NCBI RefSeq assembly: GCF_000702585.1
Contig: NZ_JNIQ01000001.1
Location: forward strand, 132,501 to 196,500
Source of the DNA: Exiguobacterium aurantiacum DSM 6208
GTDB taxonomy: Bacteria; Bacillota; Bacilli; Exiguobacteriales; Exiguobacteriaceae
Length of the DNA stretch: 64,000 nt
Direction of reading: 5' to 3'
Made by a program: the position numbers and the translations under genes. Shown piece after piece: positions 44,420 to 52,606 of this stretch (the first letter of the stretch is position 1; the number at the start of each line of letters is the position of its first letter). A model generated the notes under the pieces. That model was not told where the DNA came from. It ran no database searches and saw only the letters and a list, made by a program, of their open reading frames with translations.

Positions 44420-44448
44420 TTGACAAACCGATTCGAAACAGATAGGTT
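44420..44448 (+). promoter_or_regulatory. Promoter of the S-box transporter gene
   Basis: TTGACA (44420-44425), a 17-base spacer and TAGGTT (44443-44448). Confidence 0.65.
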
Positions 44449-44479
44449 AGGGAACGTGTCTTATAACTTAATCATACGA

Positions 44480-44630
44480 CTTTTTTATCACGAGAGACGG
44501 AGGGACTGGCCCTGTGAAGTCTCGGCAGCGGGGAACCTGTGCCAAATCCAGCGAGCGCTCTGCTCGAAAGATGAAAAAAGTGTTTCTTGTAAAAGAGGGC
44601 CTTTTTTCAAAAGGCTCTCTTTTTATTTTT
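44480..44630 (+). promoter_or_regulatory. SAM-I (S-box) riboswitch with terminator
   Basis: The aptamer spans 44480-44580. P1 pairs CTTTTTTATC with GATGAAAAAAG, and the core blocks AGAGACGGAGGGACTGGCCC, TGAAGTCTCGGCA and TGTGCCAAATCCAGC match the SAM-I consensus. A 12-bp terminator stem (44594-44605 with 44609-44620) then ends in a T-run. With SAM bound the terminator should form and switch the downstream transporter off. Confidence 0.93.
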
Positions 44631-44648
44631 ATGAATGAGGTGAAACGA

Positions 44649-45932
44649 TTGGAACAACCGACAGCTAACAAATGGGCACTGTTGCCCTTACTCGTCTTTC
44701 TCGTCTTCTTTATCGGGGCCGGGATTTACTATGGCGATTTTTACAAATTCCCTGTATTGATTGCGGCACTCATCGCCTTGATCGTCGCGGCGATGATGAC
44801 GAAAGGAAGTGTCACGCAAACCGTCGAGCGCATTGCGCAAGGCGCGGGCAACCCTGGCATTTTGATTATGATCTTTATTTTCCTGCTCGCCGGGGCGTTT
44901 TCGAACGTTGCCGGTGAGATCGGGGCGATTGACGCGACCGTCAACGCGGCGCTCACGTTGTTGCCGCCATCGCTGCTTTTGAGTGGCCTGTTCGTCATCG
45001 CGGCCTTCATCTCAATGGCGATGGGCACATCGACCGGGACCATCGCGGCGCTCGCCCCGATTGCCCTCGGCATCCATGAAGAGAGTGGGGTCAATATCGC
45101 CATCGCCGCAGCTGCCGTTGTTGGCGGAGCCATGTTCGGAGATAACTTGTCGTTCATATCGGACACGACGATCGCGGCGGTCCGGACGCAACGGACGAAC
45201 ATGCGCGACAAGTTCCGCACGAACTTTTGGATTGTCTTGCCGGCGGCCGTCATCACGACGGTTCTCCTCGCCGTCTTGTCGAGCGGAGAATCGACGATTG
45301 AAGTCGCTGCTTTTGAATGGTATAAGCTCATCCCTTATCTCGCCGTCATCGTCCTCGCCTTGACTGGGTTGAACGTCATCCTCGTCTTGCTCGGCGGCAT
45401 CGTGTTGACCGGGATCATCGGTCTGCTTGACGGAACCTTGTCCGTGACAGCGTTCGTCACGGCGATGGCCGACGGGATGATCGGGATGGCAGAGATTTCG
45501 ATTTTGACGCTCTTCATGGGCGGGCTCGTCGGACTCATCTCGCATAACGGAGGGCTCACTTATTTGCGGGACGCCCTCACTGCCCGCATCCAACAACGGG
45601 CCGGCGCCGAGTGGAGCATCGCCGGGCTCGTCAGTGCGACAAACGTCGCCACGGCGAACAATACGATTTCCATCCTTGTCGCCGGGCCGCTCGCGGCGAA
45701 CATCGCCGACACGTATGACATCGAACGGAAGAAGTCGGCGAGCGTGCTCGATATCTTCTCGTGTGGCGTACAAGGGCTTCTCCCATACGGAGCCCAATTG
45801 CTCATCGCCGCCGAATTGACGAACACGGCATCACCGGCTCTCGTGCCGTACATGTTTTATCCGTTCCTCTTGTTCATCTGTGGCGGACTGGCGATTGCCT
45901 TCAACTTCCCGCGCTTCAAGAAGCGGGCCTGA
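44649..45932 (+). CDS. NhaC-family transporter under S-box control, probable methionine transporter (MetT-like)
   Basis: A 427-residue carrier with about eleven segments. MGTSTGTIAALAPIALGIHE near residue 120 and VVGGAMFGDNLSFISDTTIAA near 155 (first 20 residues typical) are the NhaC superfamily signature, and ATNVATANNTISILVAGPL near 330 matches the second repeat. NhaC proteins are named for sodium/proton antiport, but S-box control predicts methionine or a precursor as substrate, as proposed for MetT. I prefer TTG 44649, five bases after GAGGTGA; ATG 44631 sits in the riboswitch terminator tail without a site. Confidence 0.85.
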   Translation: MEQPTANKWALLPLLVFLVFFIGAGIYYGDFYKFPVLIAALIALIVAAMMTKGSVTQTVERIAQGAGNPGILIMIFIFLLAGAFSNVAGEIGAIDATVNAALTLLPPSLLLSGLFVIAAFISMAMGTSTGTIAALAPIALGIHEESGVNIAIAAAAVVGGAMFGDNLSFISDTTIAAVRTQRTNMRDKFRTNFWIVLPAAVITTVLLAVLSSGESTIEVAAFEWYKLIPYLAVIVLALTGLNVILVLLGGIVLTGIIGLLDGTLSVTAFVTAMADGMIGMAEISILTLFMGGLVGLISHNGGLTYLRDALTARIQQRAGAEWSIAGLVSATNVATANNTISILVAGPLAANIADTYDIERKKSASVLDIFSCGVQGLLPYGAQLLIAAELTNTASPALVPYMFYPFLLFICGGLAIAFNFPRFKKRA

Positions 45933-45935
45933 CAA

Positions 45936-45977
45936 AAACGACCTTGTGAAGCGTGACTTCACAAGGTCGTTCTTTTT
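45936..45977. terminator. Bidirectional terminator after the transporter gene
   Basis: A 15-bp perfect stem AACGACCTTGTGAAG with loop CGTGA and CTTTTT after it. It contains the stop codon of the convergent TVP38 gene. Confidence 0.85.
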
Positions 45978-46600
45978 GCTTCGAGTTCACGTTTGAGCTG
46001 TTCGTTGCGTTTTTTGAAAGCGCGCCGTTTAAGAAGTTCTTCAAGTCCGCGGCTGATCGCCCATAAGACGAGCAACAACAGGCCGAGCATCGACAAGCGG
46101 AACGGACTTTGGATGAATTCTTCCCATTGGTCACCGATCACTGAAAAAATCAAGACGACGAGCAGTTTCCCAAACCCGGCTGCCATGATGAACGTCCGAA
46201 GCGGCATTTGAATGAGCGCGAGTAAGTACGTGATCAGACTGACCGGGATGAACGGCAACGAATATAAGAACCCGAGTGAAACCGGGCTCATATGGTTGAT
46301 CCGTTCGAGCCAGTAGACACCTTTCTTATGTCTTTCAAGCCAGCGCGTCATCGGTTTGCGGAACACGTAGCGGACAGCTGAGAAGACAAGAATTGTCCCG
46401 AGCAAACTGCCGACCCATGATAATAACGCCCCGAGCAGGAATCCATATGTTGCCGCATTCGCTGAAATGATGAGGACAAGTGGAAGAAACGGAAAAATCG
46501 CTTCTAAGAACGGGGCGCCGAGACCGGCCCACGGCCCCCCTGGCAACTCTTGAAGCCATTCAATCAATTGGATGATCCACTGTTCGAGAGATGTGAGCAT
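45959..46600 (-). CDS. TVP38/TMEM64 (DedA-like) membrane protein
   Basis: A 213-residue protein with about five segments. LGAPFLEAIFPFLPLVLII near residue 28, WVGSLLGTILVFSAVRYVFR near 64 and FLYSLPFIPVSLITYLLAL near 112 are the SNARE-associated-domain signatures, with the glycine/proline re-entrant motifs of DedA-like lipid transporters. Its role may be phospholipid or undecaprenyl phosphate flipping (family-level inference). I chose the ATG at 46600, eight bases after AAGGTGG; a GTG at 46612 overlaps that site. Confidence 0.85.
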   Translation of the reverse strand: MLTSLEQWIIQLIEWLQELPGGPWAGLGAPFLEAIFPFLPLVLIISANAATYGFLLGALLSWVGSLLGTILVFSAVRYVFRKPMTRWLERHKKGVYWLERINHMSPVSLGFLYSLPFIPVSLITYLLALIQMPLRTFIMAAGFGKLLVVLIFSVIGDQWEEFIQSPFRLSMLGLLLLVLWAISRGLEELLKRRAFKKRNEQLKRELEAKRTTL

Positions 46601-46824
46601 ATGAGTTTCCACCTTCGGCTTTCGTTACTCTGTTTTACCCGAATTCGTACCACAGGACACATCCCCCTGCCGTGTTCAAAAAAAATTAAAAAGTATTTGC
46701 GAAATTTCGCTGTGATATCTATCATATAATAATGGACTTGTGGTTGCAGGCAAGCCCATTCGTCGAACGACACAACCCAACGTTCGTTTTCCTGCAAAAA
46801 ACTGAACACAGGGGAGCAATAACC

Positions 46825-47766
46825 ATGGAAACAAAATCAATGCGGGTCTTGCTGTACTATAAGTACGTCAACATCGAAGACCCAGAAACGCTCACACAAG
46901 AGCACCTCAAGTATTGTAAGGACCTCGGCATCAAAGGACGGATCTTGATTTCTTCCGAAGGAATCAACGGGACGTGCTCTGGGACTTGGGAACAGACCGA
47001 GCAGTACATGACTGATTTGAAAGCGAACCCGCTCTTCAGCGACATCGAGTTCAAAATCGATGAAGTCGATGAGCACGCGTTCTCGAAAATTTTTGTCCGT
47101 CATAAGAAAGAACTCGTGACGTGGCGCTTTGACGGCGAGTTTGACGTGCCGAAACAGCACGGGGCATACCTCGAACCGGCAGAATGGAAAGAGATGATGA
47201 ATCGCGATGATGTCGTCATCCTCGACGTTCGTAACAACTACGAATACGACCTTGGTCACTTTAAAAATGCGATCAAGATCGATGTAGAGGCTTCTCGTTA
47301 CATGCCAGAATGGCTCGAAGAGAACAAGAACCTCTACGAAGGGAAAACGCTTCTCACGTATTGTACCGGAGGCGTCCGTTGCGAGAAATTTACAGCATAT
47401 ATGCGTGACCAAGGTCACGACAACATTTTTCACTTAAAAGGCGGCGTCGCCATGTACGGCAAAGACGAAGCCACGAAAGGCGAGGATTGGGAAGGTGAGC
47501 TTTACGTCTTTGACGAGCGCATCAACGTCCCGGTCAACACGGTCAATCCATCGGTCGTTTCAGAGTGCATGCACTGCGGCACGAAGACGGTCCGTTACGT
47601 GAATTGTGCCAACCCGGTGTGTAATGCCCAGCACTTCTGTTGTGAAGAGTGTGAACCTAAACAAATGCGTTCATGCTCGAAAGAGTGCCAGGAGCATCCA
47701 CGCAACCGCTATATCATCGAGAATATCGCGGACAAACTTCAGGAGACTGAAGGCGTCGTCGGGTAA
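46825..47766 (+). CDS. trhO: tRNA uridine(34) hydroxylase TrhO (rhodanese family)
   Basis: A 313-residue protein. The N-terminal domain has LYYKYVNIEDPETLTQEHL and GRILISSEGINGTCSGT. The central rhodanese has VVILDVRNNYEYDLGHFKNA near 130 and active-site cysteine CTGGVRCEK near 178. The C-terminal cysteine-rich zinc region has four C-x-x-C pairs (CMHCGTK, CCEEC). TrhO makes 5-hydroxyuridine at the wobble position of tRNA. AGGGGAG sits eight bases before the ATG at 46825. Its terminator downstream has been split by an IS element. Confidence 0.93.
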   Translation: METKSMRVLLYYKYVNIEDPETLTQEHLKYCKDLGIKGRILISSEGINGTCSGTWEQTEQYMTDLKANPLFSDIEFKIDEVDEHAFSKIFVRHKKELVTWRFDGEFDVPKQHGAYLEPAEWKEMMNRDDVVILDVRNNYEYDLGHFKNAIKIDVEASRYMPEWLEENKNLYEGKTLLTYCTGGVRCEKFTAYMRDQGHDNIFHLKGGVAMYGKDEATKGEDWEGELYVFDERINVPVNTVNPSVVSECMHCGTKTVRYVNCANPVCNAQHFCCEECEPKQMRSCSKECQEHPRNRYIIENIADKLQETEGVVG

Positions 47767-47845
47767 CAAAAATCGACCAGAAAGCGCAAGGGACCTTATT
47801 GAACTGCTCCCTGTCAAGTAGACAGGGCAAATAATGAAAACCAGC

Positions 47846-48745
47846 CTAGGCGGCTTGAGTCCTGTATTCGACAGGGCTCAAGCCGTTTAGTCGTTTCTGG
47901 AAACGATCATGGTTGTAGAACGATATGTAGGCCTCGATGGCTGATGTGAGTTCGCTGTAGGCCTGGAACTCACGCAAATAGTACATCTCGACTTTCAGGG
48001 TACCCCAAAAACCCTCAATCGGGGCGTTGTCGAGACAACGTCCGACCCGGGACATGCTGTGGGTCAGCCCCGCGTCTTCCACCATGCGTTTGAACCCTCT
48101 CGAGGTATATTGGAACCCTCGGTCGCTATGGATCATCGGACTCGCTCCTGAACGGAGCCCCGCGATGGCTGGGATCATCGTCTGGAAGACGAGCGCGTTG
48201 TTGTTGGATTTCCCGATGCGATAGGCGACGATCGAGCCGTCATAGAGGTCGATGATCGCGCTCAGATACGCCTTCTTCCCGGCGCCATATTTGAACTCGG
48301 TGACGTCGGTGCACCACTTCTCGTCCGGTCGGGACGCGCTGAATTCCCGGTTCATCAGGTTCTCGGCCACATGTTGCGGTGACGATTTCTTATGCCGCTT
48401 TCGTTTCTGGCGGATGACCGAACGGATCTCATGGATGCGCATGAGACGATAGATCCGCTTCTCATTGTATGCCGGCAGGCCATGTTGACGTCGTCTGCGG
48501 TTGATTGTCATGGTGAGCCGTCGATAGCCGTAGGTCCCGTTCACCTGGTCATAGAGGAGACGGATGTCCTCCAGTAAGCCCAAGTTCTCCTCCTCGCGTA
48601 CCGAGACGGTACGCTTCAACCATTTGTAGTAGGCGGCCCGTGAGACCTGCGCGATTTCACACAGGAGCACGACCGGGAACGTGTCGGTCGTCGACATTTC
48701 CTCGATCGCCATGTAACGTAATTGTAGCCGGATTTGGCTGATCAA
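47846..48745 (-). CDS. IS3-family transposase OrfB (DDE integrase domain)
   Basis: 299 residues from the first in-frame start; expressed in practice by -1 frameshifting from orfA at AAAAAAG (48775-48769). It has the HTH_21 region SRAAYYKWLKRTVSVREEE, an rve core with first aspartate in CTDVTEFKYGAGKKAYLSAI, second in MIHSDRGFQYTSRGFKRM, and glutamate in RCLDNAPIEGFWGTLKVEMY. The C-terminal tail YNHDRFQKRLNGLSPVEYR is typical. The DDE triad is complete. Confidence 0.93.
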   Translation of the reverse strand: MISQIRLQLRYMAIEEMSTTDTFPVVLLCEIAQVSRAAYYKWLKRTVSVREEENLGLLEDIRLLYDQVNGTYGYRRLTMTINRRRRQHGLPAYNEKRIYRLMRIHEIRSVIRQKRKRHKKSSPQHVAENLMNREFSASRPDEKWCTDVTEFKYGAGKKAYLSAIIDLYDGSIVAYRIGKSNNNALVFQTMIPAIAGLRSGASPMIHSDRGFQYTSRGFKRMVEDAGLTHSMSRVGRCLDNAPIEGFWGTLKVEMYYLREFQAYSELTSAIEAYISFYNHDRFQKRLNGLSPVEYRTQAA

Positions 48746-49416
48746 CCTCTCCTCTCGATCTCCTCTAACTTTTTTAGGAACAGGTTCTCGGCCCGCAGGC
48801 GCTCGTTCTCCCGCTCGATCTGTTGGATGCGACGTTCGAGCTTCTCTTCGTTGGTCAGTTCCTCTTCTTGCTTCGTCCGTCCGCGCCGGTCCTCGAGCCC
48901 GTGCACGCCGTCGGCGTCATATTTTTTCGTCCAGCCGTAGACCTGGTGGTACGACACGGCGAATATCTCGGCCGTCTGTTGATAGTTCCGTCCATTGTCC
49001 AGGCAATACCTGACGATCTCCATGCGTTCCTCGAATGTGGTCTTTCTCCCTTTTGTCATAGCTCGATCCATCCCTTTTCTCGAATCTGTTAACTCGCTAT
49101 GACTAGTATACTTCTTGATCCACCGATATAGAACCGAACGACTACTGATTTGATGTCTGGAGAGGACTTCCACCATGGTGACCCCATCGAGATAGTCACG
49201 TACGGCCGCTATTTTCTGTTCCTTTGTGTACAGTTTCCATGTCCTCGACTCCTTCAAGGCGTCGATTCCGCCGGTCTCGAATTTCACTTTCCACACCCGG
49301 AGGGTATGCTCAGAGACGTCATGGGCCTCCTCGATTTCCTTCCACGTATATGTTTCTTCTTCCATCATCCGTAGTGCACTCAGTTTTTGTTCGATTGAAT
49401 GCCGACTTCTCGCCAT
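48742..49416 (-). CDS. IS3-family OrfA (two helix-turn-helix domains)
   Basis: A 224-residue DNA-binding protein. It has a first HTH at about residues 5-50 (SIEQKLSALRMMEEETYTWK), a second at about 60-105, a third HTH-like unit at 125-170 (ERMEIVRYCLDNGRNYQQTA), and a C-terminal leucine zipper EEKLERRIQQIERENERLRA. The ATG at 49416 follows GGGGAGTG. The 3' end overlaps orfB and contains the slippery A-AAA-AAG heptamer; the -1 product continues VRGDREERLISQIR into OrfB. Confidence 0.9.
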   Translation of the reverse strand: MARSRHSIEQKLSALRMMEEETYTWKEIEEAHDVSEHTLRVWKVKFETGGIDALKESRTWKLYTKEQKIAAVRDYLDGVTMVEVLSRHQISSRSVLYRWIKKYTSHSELTDSRKGMDRAMTKGRKTTFEERMEIVRYCLDNGRNYQQTAEIFAVSYHQVYGWTKKYDADGVHGLEDRRGRTKQEEELTNEEKLERRIQQIERENERLRAENLFLKKLEEIERRG

Positions 49417-49579
49417 AAAAAACACTCCCCAATCAGATAAACAGATTTGTTATTTCATCTGTCTACCTATTGGGGAGCATATCATATCCCTTGCGCTTTT
49501 TTTGACAGAATCTTTACGTCTATTCACGACGAGAATCGGGTATAGTGAAGATACTATTGTCAGACAGGAAGTGAATCGA

Positions 49580-49996
49580 TTGTTGTTTAACGAACCTTTA
49601 CTCGCCGCCCTCCTTGCATGGTTTATCGCCCAAGCGGCAAAACTAGTGACAGAACTGATTAAAACGAGAGACTTTGAACTACAAATCATGTTCGCCTCTG
49701 GCGGCATGCCGAGCTCCCACTCCTCGACCGTCGTCGCTTTAGCGACCGTCATCGGCCGAATGGAAGGACTCGACTCCAGCATGTTTGCCCTCGCCTTGAT
49801 TTTTGCGACAATCGTCATGTACGATGCGACCGGTGTCCGCCAAGCGGTCGGTTTCCAAGCCCGTTTGTTGAATGATTATTTCAAAGGCATCAAGCATGAG
49901 ACCCCGATCTTAAATGAACTTGTCGGTCATACACCGTTCCAAGTCATCGTCGGCGCCTTGCTCGGTCTCGTCGTCGGTTTGTTTTTCCCTATCTGA
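49580..49996 (+). CDS. Divergent PAP2-family membrane protein (YuiD-like)
   Basis: A 138-residue protein with about four segments. FASGGMPSSHSSTVVALATV near residue 39 is the phosphatase-like signature shared with YuiD, and MYDATGVRQAVGFQARLLND near 82 is the second conserved block. It is related to phosphatidic acid phosphatases but lacks one of their three motifs; activity unknown. I chose TTG 49580, five bases after GGAAGTGA. The longer open frame begins inside the IS. The right flank of the IS lies about 95 bp upstream. Confidence 0.85.
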   Translation: MLFNEPLLAALLAWFIAQAAKLVTELIKTRDFELQIMFASGGMPSSHSSTVVALATVIGRMEGLDSSMFALALIFATIVMYDATGVRQAVGFQARLLNDYFKGIKHETPILNELVGHTPFQVIVGALLGLVVGLFFPI

Positions 49997-50028
49997 ATAT
50001 ATAAGGCATGTCGCCCTCCCCTATCTTT

Positions 50029-50059
50029 TTGTGAACTTTCACAACGAAGACGGTATACT
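50029..50059 (+). promoter_or_regulatory. adeR promoter with operator TTGTGA-N4-TCACAA
   Basis: The palindrome TTGTGAACTTTCACAA (50029-50044) covers the -35 position; TATACT at 50054-50059 is the -10. This placement fits autorepression. Confidence 0.55.
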
Positions 50060-50079
50060 CAAGATGAGGAGGAATCGAC

Positions 50080-51303
50080 ATGCCTTTTTTGCAGAAGTCT
50101 TATGAGTCTCTAGACACGCTCGCCGAAGCGATCGGTCAAGCGATTCGCGCCCCCATCACAATCGAAAACCGCCACCATCAACTCATCGCCTATAGCACGC
50201 ATCCCGACTCGACGGACCCGGCGCGAATCGCGACCATCATCGGTCGACGTGTCCCGGAAGCGGTCATCGAAGACTTGTGGGAGAGTGGGATCTTACAAAA
50301 CGTGATCGATCGCGATGAACCGGTCGTCATTCCAGCGCGCCTTTCAGTCGGTCTCGGGGAACGTGCCGCCGTCGTCATTAAACAACAAGACGAGGTGCTC
50401 GGCTATATTTGGAGTTTGGCCCGCTCGCAGCCTTTTTCTGAGCAAGAGCTCACTGTTTTACAAGAAGGTGCAAACATCGCCAAAAAACTGCTCATGACGA
50501 TCGCGATGCACGAACGACGCATCGACGCTGAGCTCGAACGGTTCTTTTTGGATATTCTGGCCACGCCGACACTGAGCCTGTCCCATCACGAGCGGTTGAA
50601 CGAAATCGCGCCGATTGCTGTGGCCAGCCGGTTGACGGTAATCGATTGCCTGCAACCGATCACCCCGCAATTCGCGGAACGGCTCTTTTATGTGCTCGCG
50701 ACCCAACAGGCGATTGAAGTCGTCCTCCAAGCGATTGACGGACAACAGTTGCTCGTCTGGCACTACATGAAGTCAGAGCTGTCCGAAGAAGAGACAACAC
50801 TCGTGGAGTGGGCGGAACGGTTCGAGACCCAGCTCCAGGAAAAGTTTTCAGAAGCGGAACCCCGACTCGGCATCAGCCGCCGTTTCTTCGAAAGCGAGAC
50901 GATCTATAACACGGCCGTGGAAGCGAGACGTGTGACCTCACTGCGACGGAAATTCCCACTCGAGCTGGCCACCGCCCGTGCGTTCGAACAGATCGGCATA
51001 TATCAACTCGTTCCCGACCTCGCGCGCCTGATCGGCCTCCGGCTCGAGACGCACCCGACGCTCGAACGGCTGCACGCTTACGATCACGCTCACCAAACCG
51101 AACTCGTGACGACGCTGGAATGGTACTTCTATTTCGACGGCAACGTGAAGCAAGTCGCGGCCCATCTCCACATTCATCCGAACACGGTGCTGTACCGGGT
51201 CCGGCGGATCGAAGAGTTGACGCAAATTACCCGCGTCTCCCTCCCGGAACGGGCCGCCATCTATTTGGCGATCAAAGCCGGACAATATCGTCAAGACGAC
51301 TGA
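50080..51303 (+). CDS. adeR: PucR/CdaR-type activator, AdeR orthologue
   Basis: A 407-residue regulator. An N-terminal sensor region (about residues 1-130) includes RAPITIENRHHQLIAYSTHP; a GGDEF-like central domain follows (about 165-290); the C-terminal PucR helix-turn-helix is YFYFDGNVKQVAAHLHIHPN near 350 then TVLYRVRRIEELT. It lies directly upstream of ald, exactly as AdeR does in B. subtilis, where it activates ald in response to alanine. ATGAGGAGGAATCGAC precedes the ATG. Confidence 0.87.
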   Translation: MPFLQKSYESLDTLAEAIGQAIRAPITIENRHHQLIAYSTHPDSTDPARIATIIGRRVPEAVIEDLWESGILQNVIDRDEPVVIPARLSVGLGERAAVVIKQQDEVLGYIWSLARSQPFSEQELTVLQEGANIAKKLLMTIAMHERRIDAELERFFLDILATPTLSLSHHERLNEIAPIAVASRLTVIDCLQPITPQFAERLFYVLATQQAIEVVLQAIDGQQLLVWHYMKSELSEEETTLVEWAERFETQLQEKFSEAEPRLGISRRFFESETIYNTAVEARRVTSLRRKFPLELATARAFEQIGIYQLVPDLARLIGLRLETHPTLERLHAYDHAHQTELVTTLEWYFYFDGNVKQVAAHLHIHPNTVLYRVRRIEELTQITRVSLPERAAIYLAIKAGQYRQDD

Positions 51304-51307
51304 CTCT

Positions 51308-51388
51308 CACTTTGTGAATTATCACAAAGTGGGGGTCTTCGTTTTTAGAATGCAGGCTAAAGACAGCGTTTTCGGAACGGTCTATACT
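51308..51388 (+). promoter_or_regulatory. ald promoter with upstream operator
   Basis: A 24-bp palindrome with core TTTGTGAATTATCACAAA (51308-51331) is followed by AAGACA (51360-51365), a 17-base spacer and TATACT (51383-51388). The core shares TTGTGA-N4-TCACAA with the adeR site and is centred near -75, an activator position. The palindrome may also work as a hairpin at the end of adeR. Confidence 0.6.
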
Positions 51389-51434
51389 AGAAGTGTGAAC
51401 AAATTGTGTCAACAGATCGAAAGGGGAACGGATC

Positions 51435-52565
51435 ATGAAAATCGGGGTATTGAAAGAGATTAAAAATAACGAGAACCGCGTCGCGTTGACGCCAATGGGG
51501 GCTGCGGTGTTGACGGAGCTCGGACATGACGTGCTCGTCGAAACGGAAGCCGGTATCGGGAGCGGCTTCACGAACATGGAATATGTCGATGCCGGTGCGA
51601 CAATTGTCGATACGGCCGCAGACGTTTGGAACCACGTCGAGCTAGCACTCAAAGTGAAAGAGCCGCAACCTACGGAATACCGCTATTTCCGCAGCGACTT
51701 GACGCTCTTCACGTATTTACATCTTGCAGCCGAGCCGGAACTGACGAAGGCGCTCGTCGAGTCAGGCATGACCGCCATCGCCTATGAAACGGTCGAAGTC
51801 GACCGGACGCTTCCGCTCCTCACGCCGATGAGTGAAGTGGCCGGACGGATGGCCGCACAAATCGGTGCTCAAATTTTAGAGAAGCCTCATGGCGGGAAAG
51901 GCATCCTCTTGTCTGGTCTCCCAGGTGTCCCGCGTGCCAACGTGACGGTCATCGGCGGCGGTGTCGTCGGAACGAACGCGGCCCGCATCGCCATCGGTCT
52001 CGGAGCCAACGTGACACTCATGGACATCAGCCCGGCCCGACTTCGTCAAATCGATGATCAGTTCGGGAACACGATCAACACGCTCATCTCGAACAGTTAC
52101 AACATCGCCAAACAAGTCGCCGAGAGCGACCTCGTCATCGGTGCTGTTCTCATCCCGGGTGCCAAAGCGCCAAAGCTCGTCACAAAAGAGATGGTTCAAC
52201 AAATGTCACCTGGTTCGGTCATCGTCGACGTCGCCATCGACCAAGGCGGGATTTGCGAGACGATCGACCACATCACGACGCACGACGCGCCGACGTATGA
52301 GCGCTACGGGGTTCAACATTATGCGGTCGCCAACATGCCAGGTGCGGTCCCACGCACGTCGACGCTCGGTTTGACGAACGCGACGATGCCGTATATTATC
52401 GAGTGCGCGCAAAAAGGCGTCTTCCCGGCTCTCCGTGAAAATGCGGCGCTCCTCAAAGGATTGAACGTCATCGATGGGACGGTCACGTACGAGGCGGTCG
52501 CCCGAGACCTCGACTATCCGTTCGTACCGGCTTCAGAAGCGGTCACGAAACAACTGCAAGCATAA
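51435..52565 (+). CDS. ald: Alanine dehydrogenase
   Basis: A 376-residue NAD-dependent enzyme that converts alanine to pyruvate and ammonia. [20 protein letters not shown] is the family N-terminus, [13 protein letters not shown] near residue 73 holds the substrate lysine, [20 protein letters not shown] near 173 binds NAD, and [12 protein letters not shown] near 269 is conserved. AAAGGGGAACGGATC precedes the start. It is probably activated by the adjacent AdeR and ends in a strong terminator. Confidence 0.96.
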   Translation: MKIGVLKEIKNNENRVALTPMGAAVLTELGHDVLVETEAGIGSGFTNMEYVDAGATIVDTAADVWNHVELALKVKEPQPTEYRYFRSDLTLFTYLHLAAEPELTKALVESGMTAIAYETVEVDRTLPLLTPMSEVAGRMAAQIGAQILEKPHGGKGILLSGLPGVPRANVTVIGGGVVGTNAARIAIGLGANVTLMDISPARLRQIDDQFGNTINTLISNSYNIAKQVAESDLVIGAVLIPGAKAPKLVTKEMVQQMSPGSVIVDVAIDQGGICETIDHITTHDAPTYERYGVQHYAVANMPGAVPRTSTLGLTNATMPYIIECAQKGVFPALRENAALLKGLNVIDGTVTYEAVARDLDYPFVPASEAVTKQLQA

Positions 52566-52566
52566 G

Positions 52567-52606
52567 TAAAACGCCCGAACGGCTGATTCCGTTCGGGCGT
52601 TTTATT
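52567..52606. terminator. Bidirectional terminator between ald and murB
   Basis: A 15-bp perfect stem AAAACGCCCGAACGG with loop CTGATT and T-rich ends. Confidence 0.88.

Larger units (their letters stand above)
47800..49484 (-). mobile_element. Complete IS3-family element (IS150-like), 1685 bp
   Basis: Ends are TGAACTGCTCCC (left) and, inward, TGATATGCTCCC (right), with further shared blocks GTAGACAG and AAATAA, so the inverted repeats span about 30 bp imperfectly. A 3-bp TAT duplication flanks it (47797-47799 and 49485-49487). It carries orfA and orfB with a -1 frameshift signal and an intact DDE triad. All parts look functional, so insertion was probably recent. Confidence 0.92.
47781..49503 (+). 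other. trhO terminator split by the IS insertion
   Basis: The left arm AAAGCGCAAGGGA (47781-47793) and right arm TCCCTTGCGCTTT (49487-49499) are exact complements, with T continuing to 49503. Removing the IS and one copy of the TAT duplication restores a 13-bp stem with a 5-base loop and a T-run, a normal terminator for trhO. Confidence 0.88.

Noticed and set aside
51308-51331. Rex box before ald
   Set aside because: Rex sites are TTGTGAA-N4-TTCACAA (18 bp). This core and the adeR copy have TTGTGA-N4-TCACAA, 16 bp.
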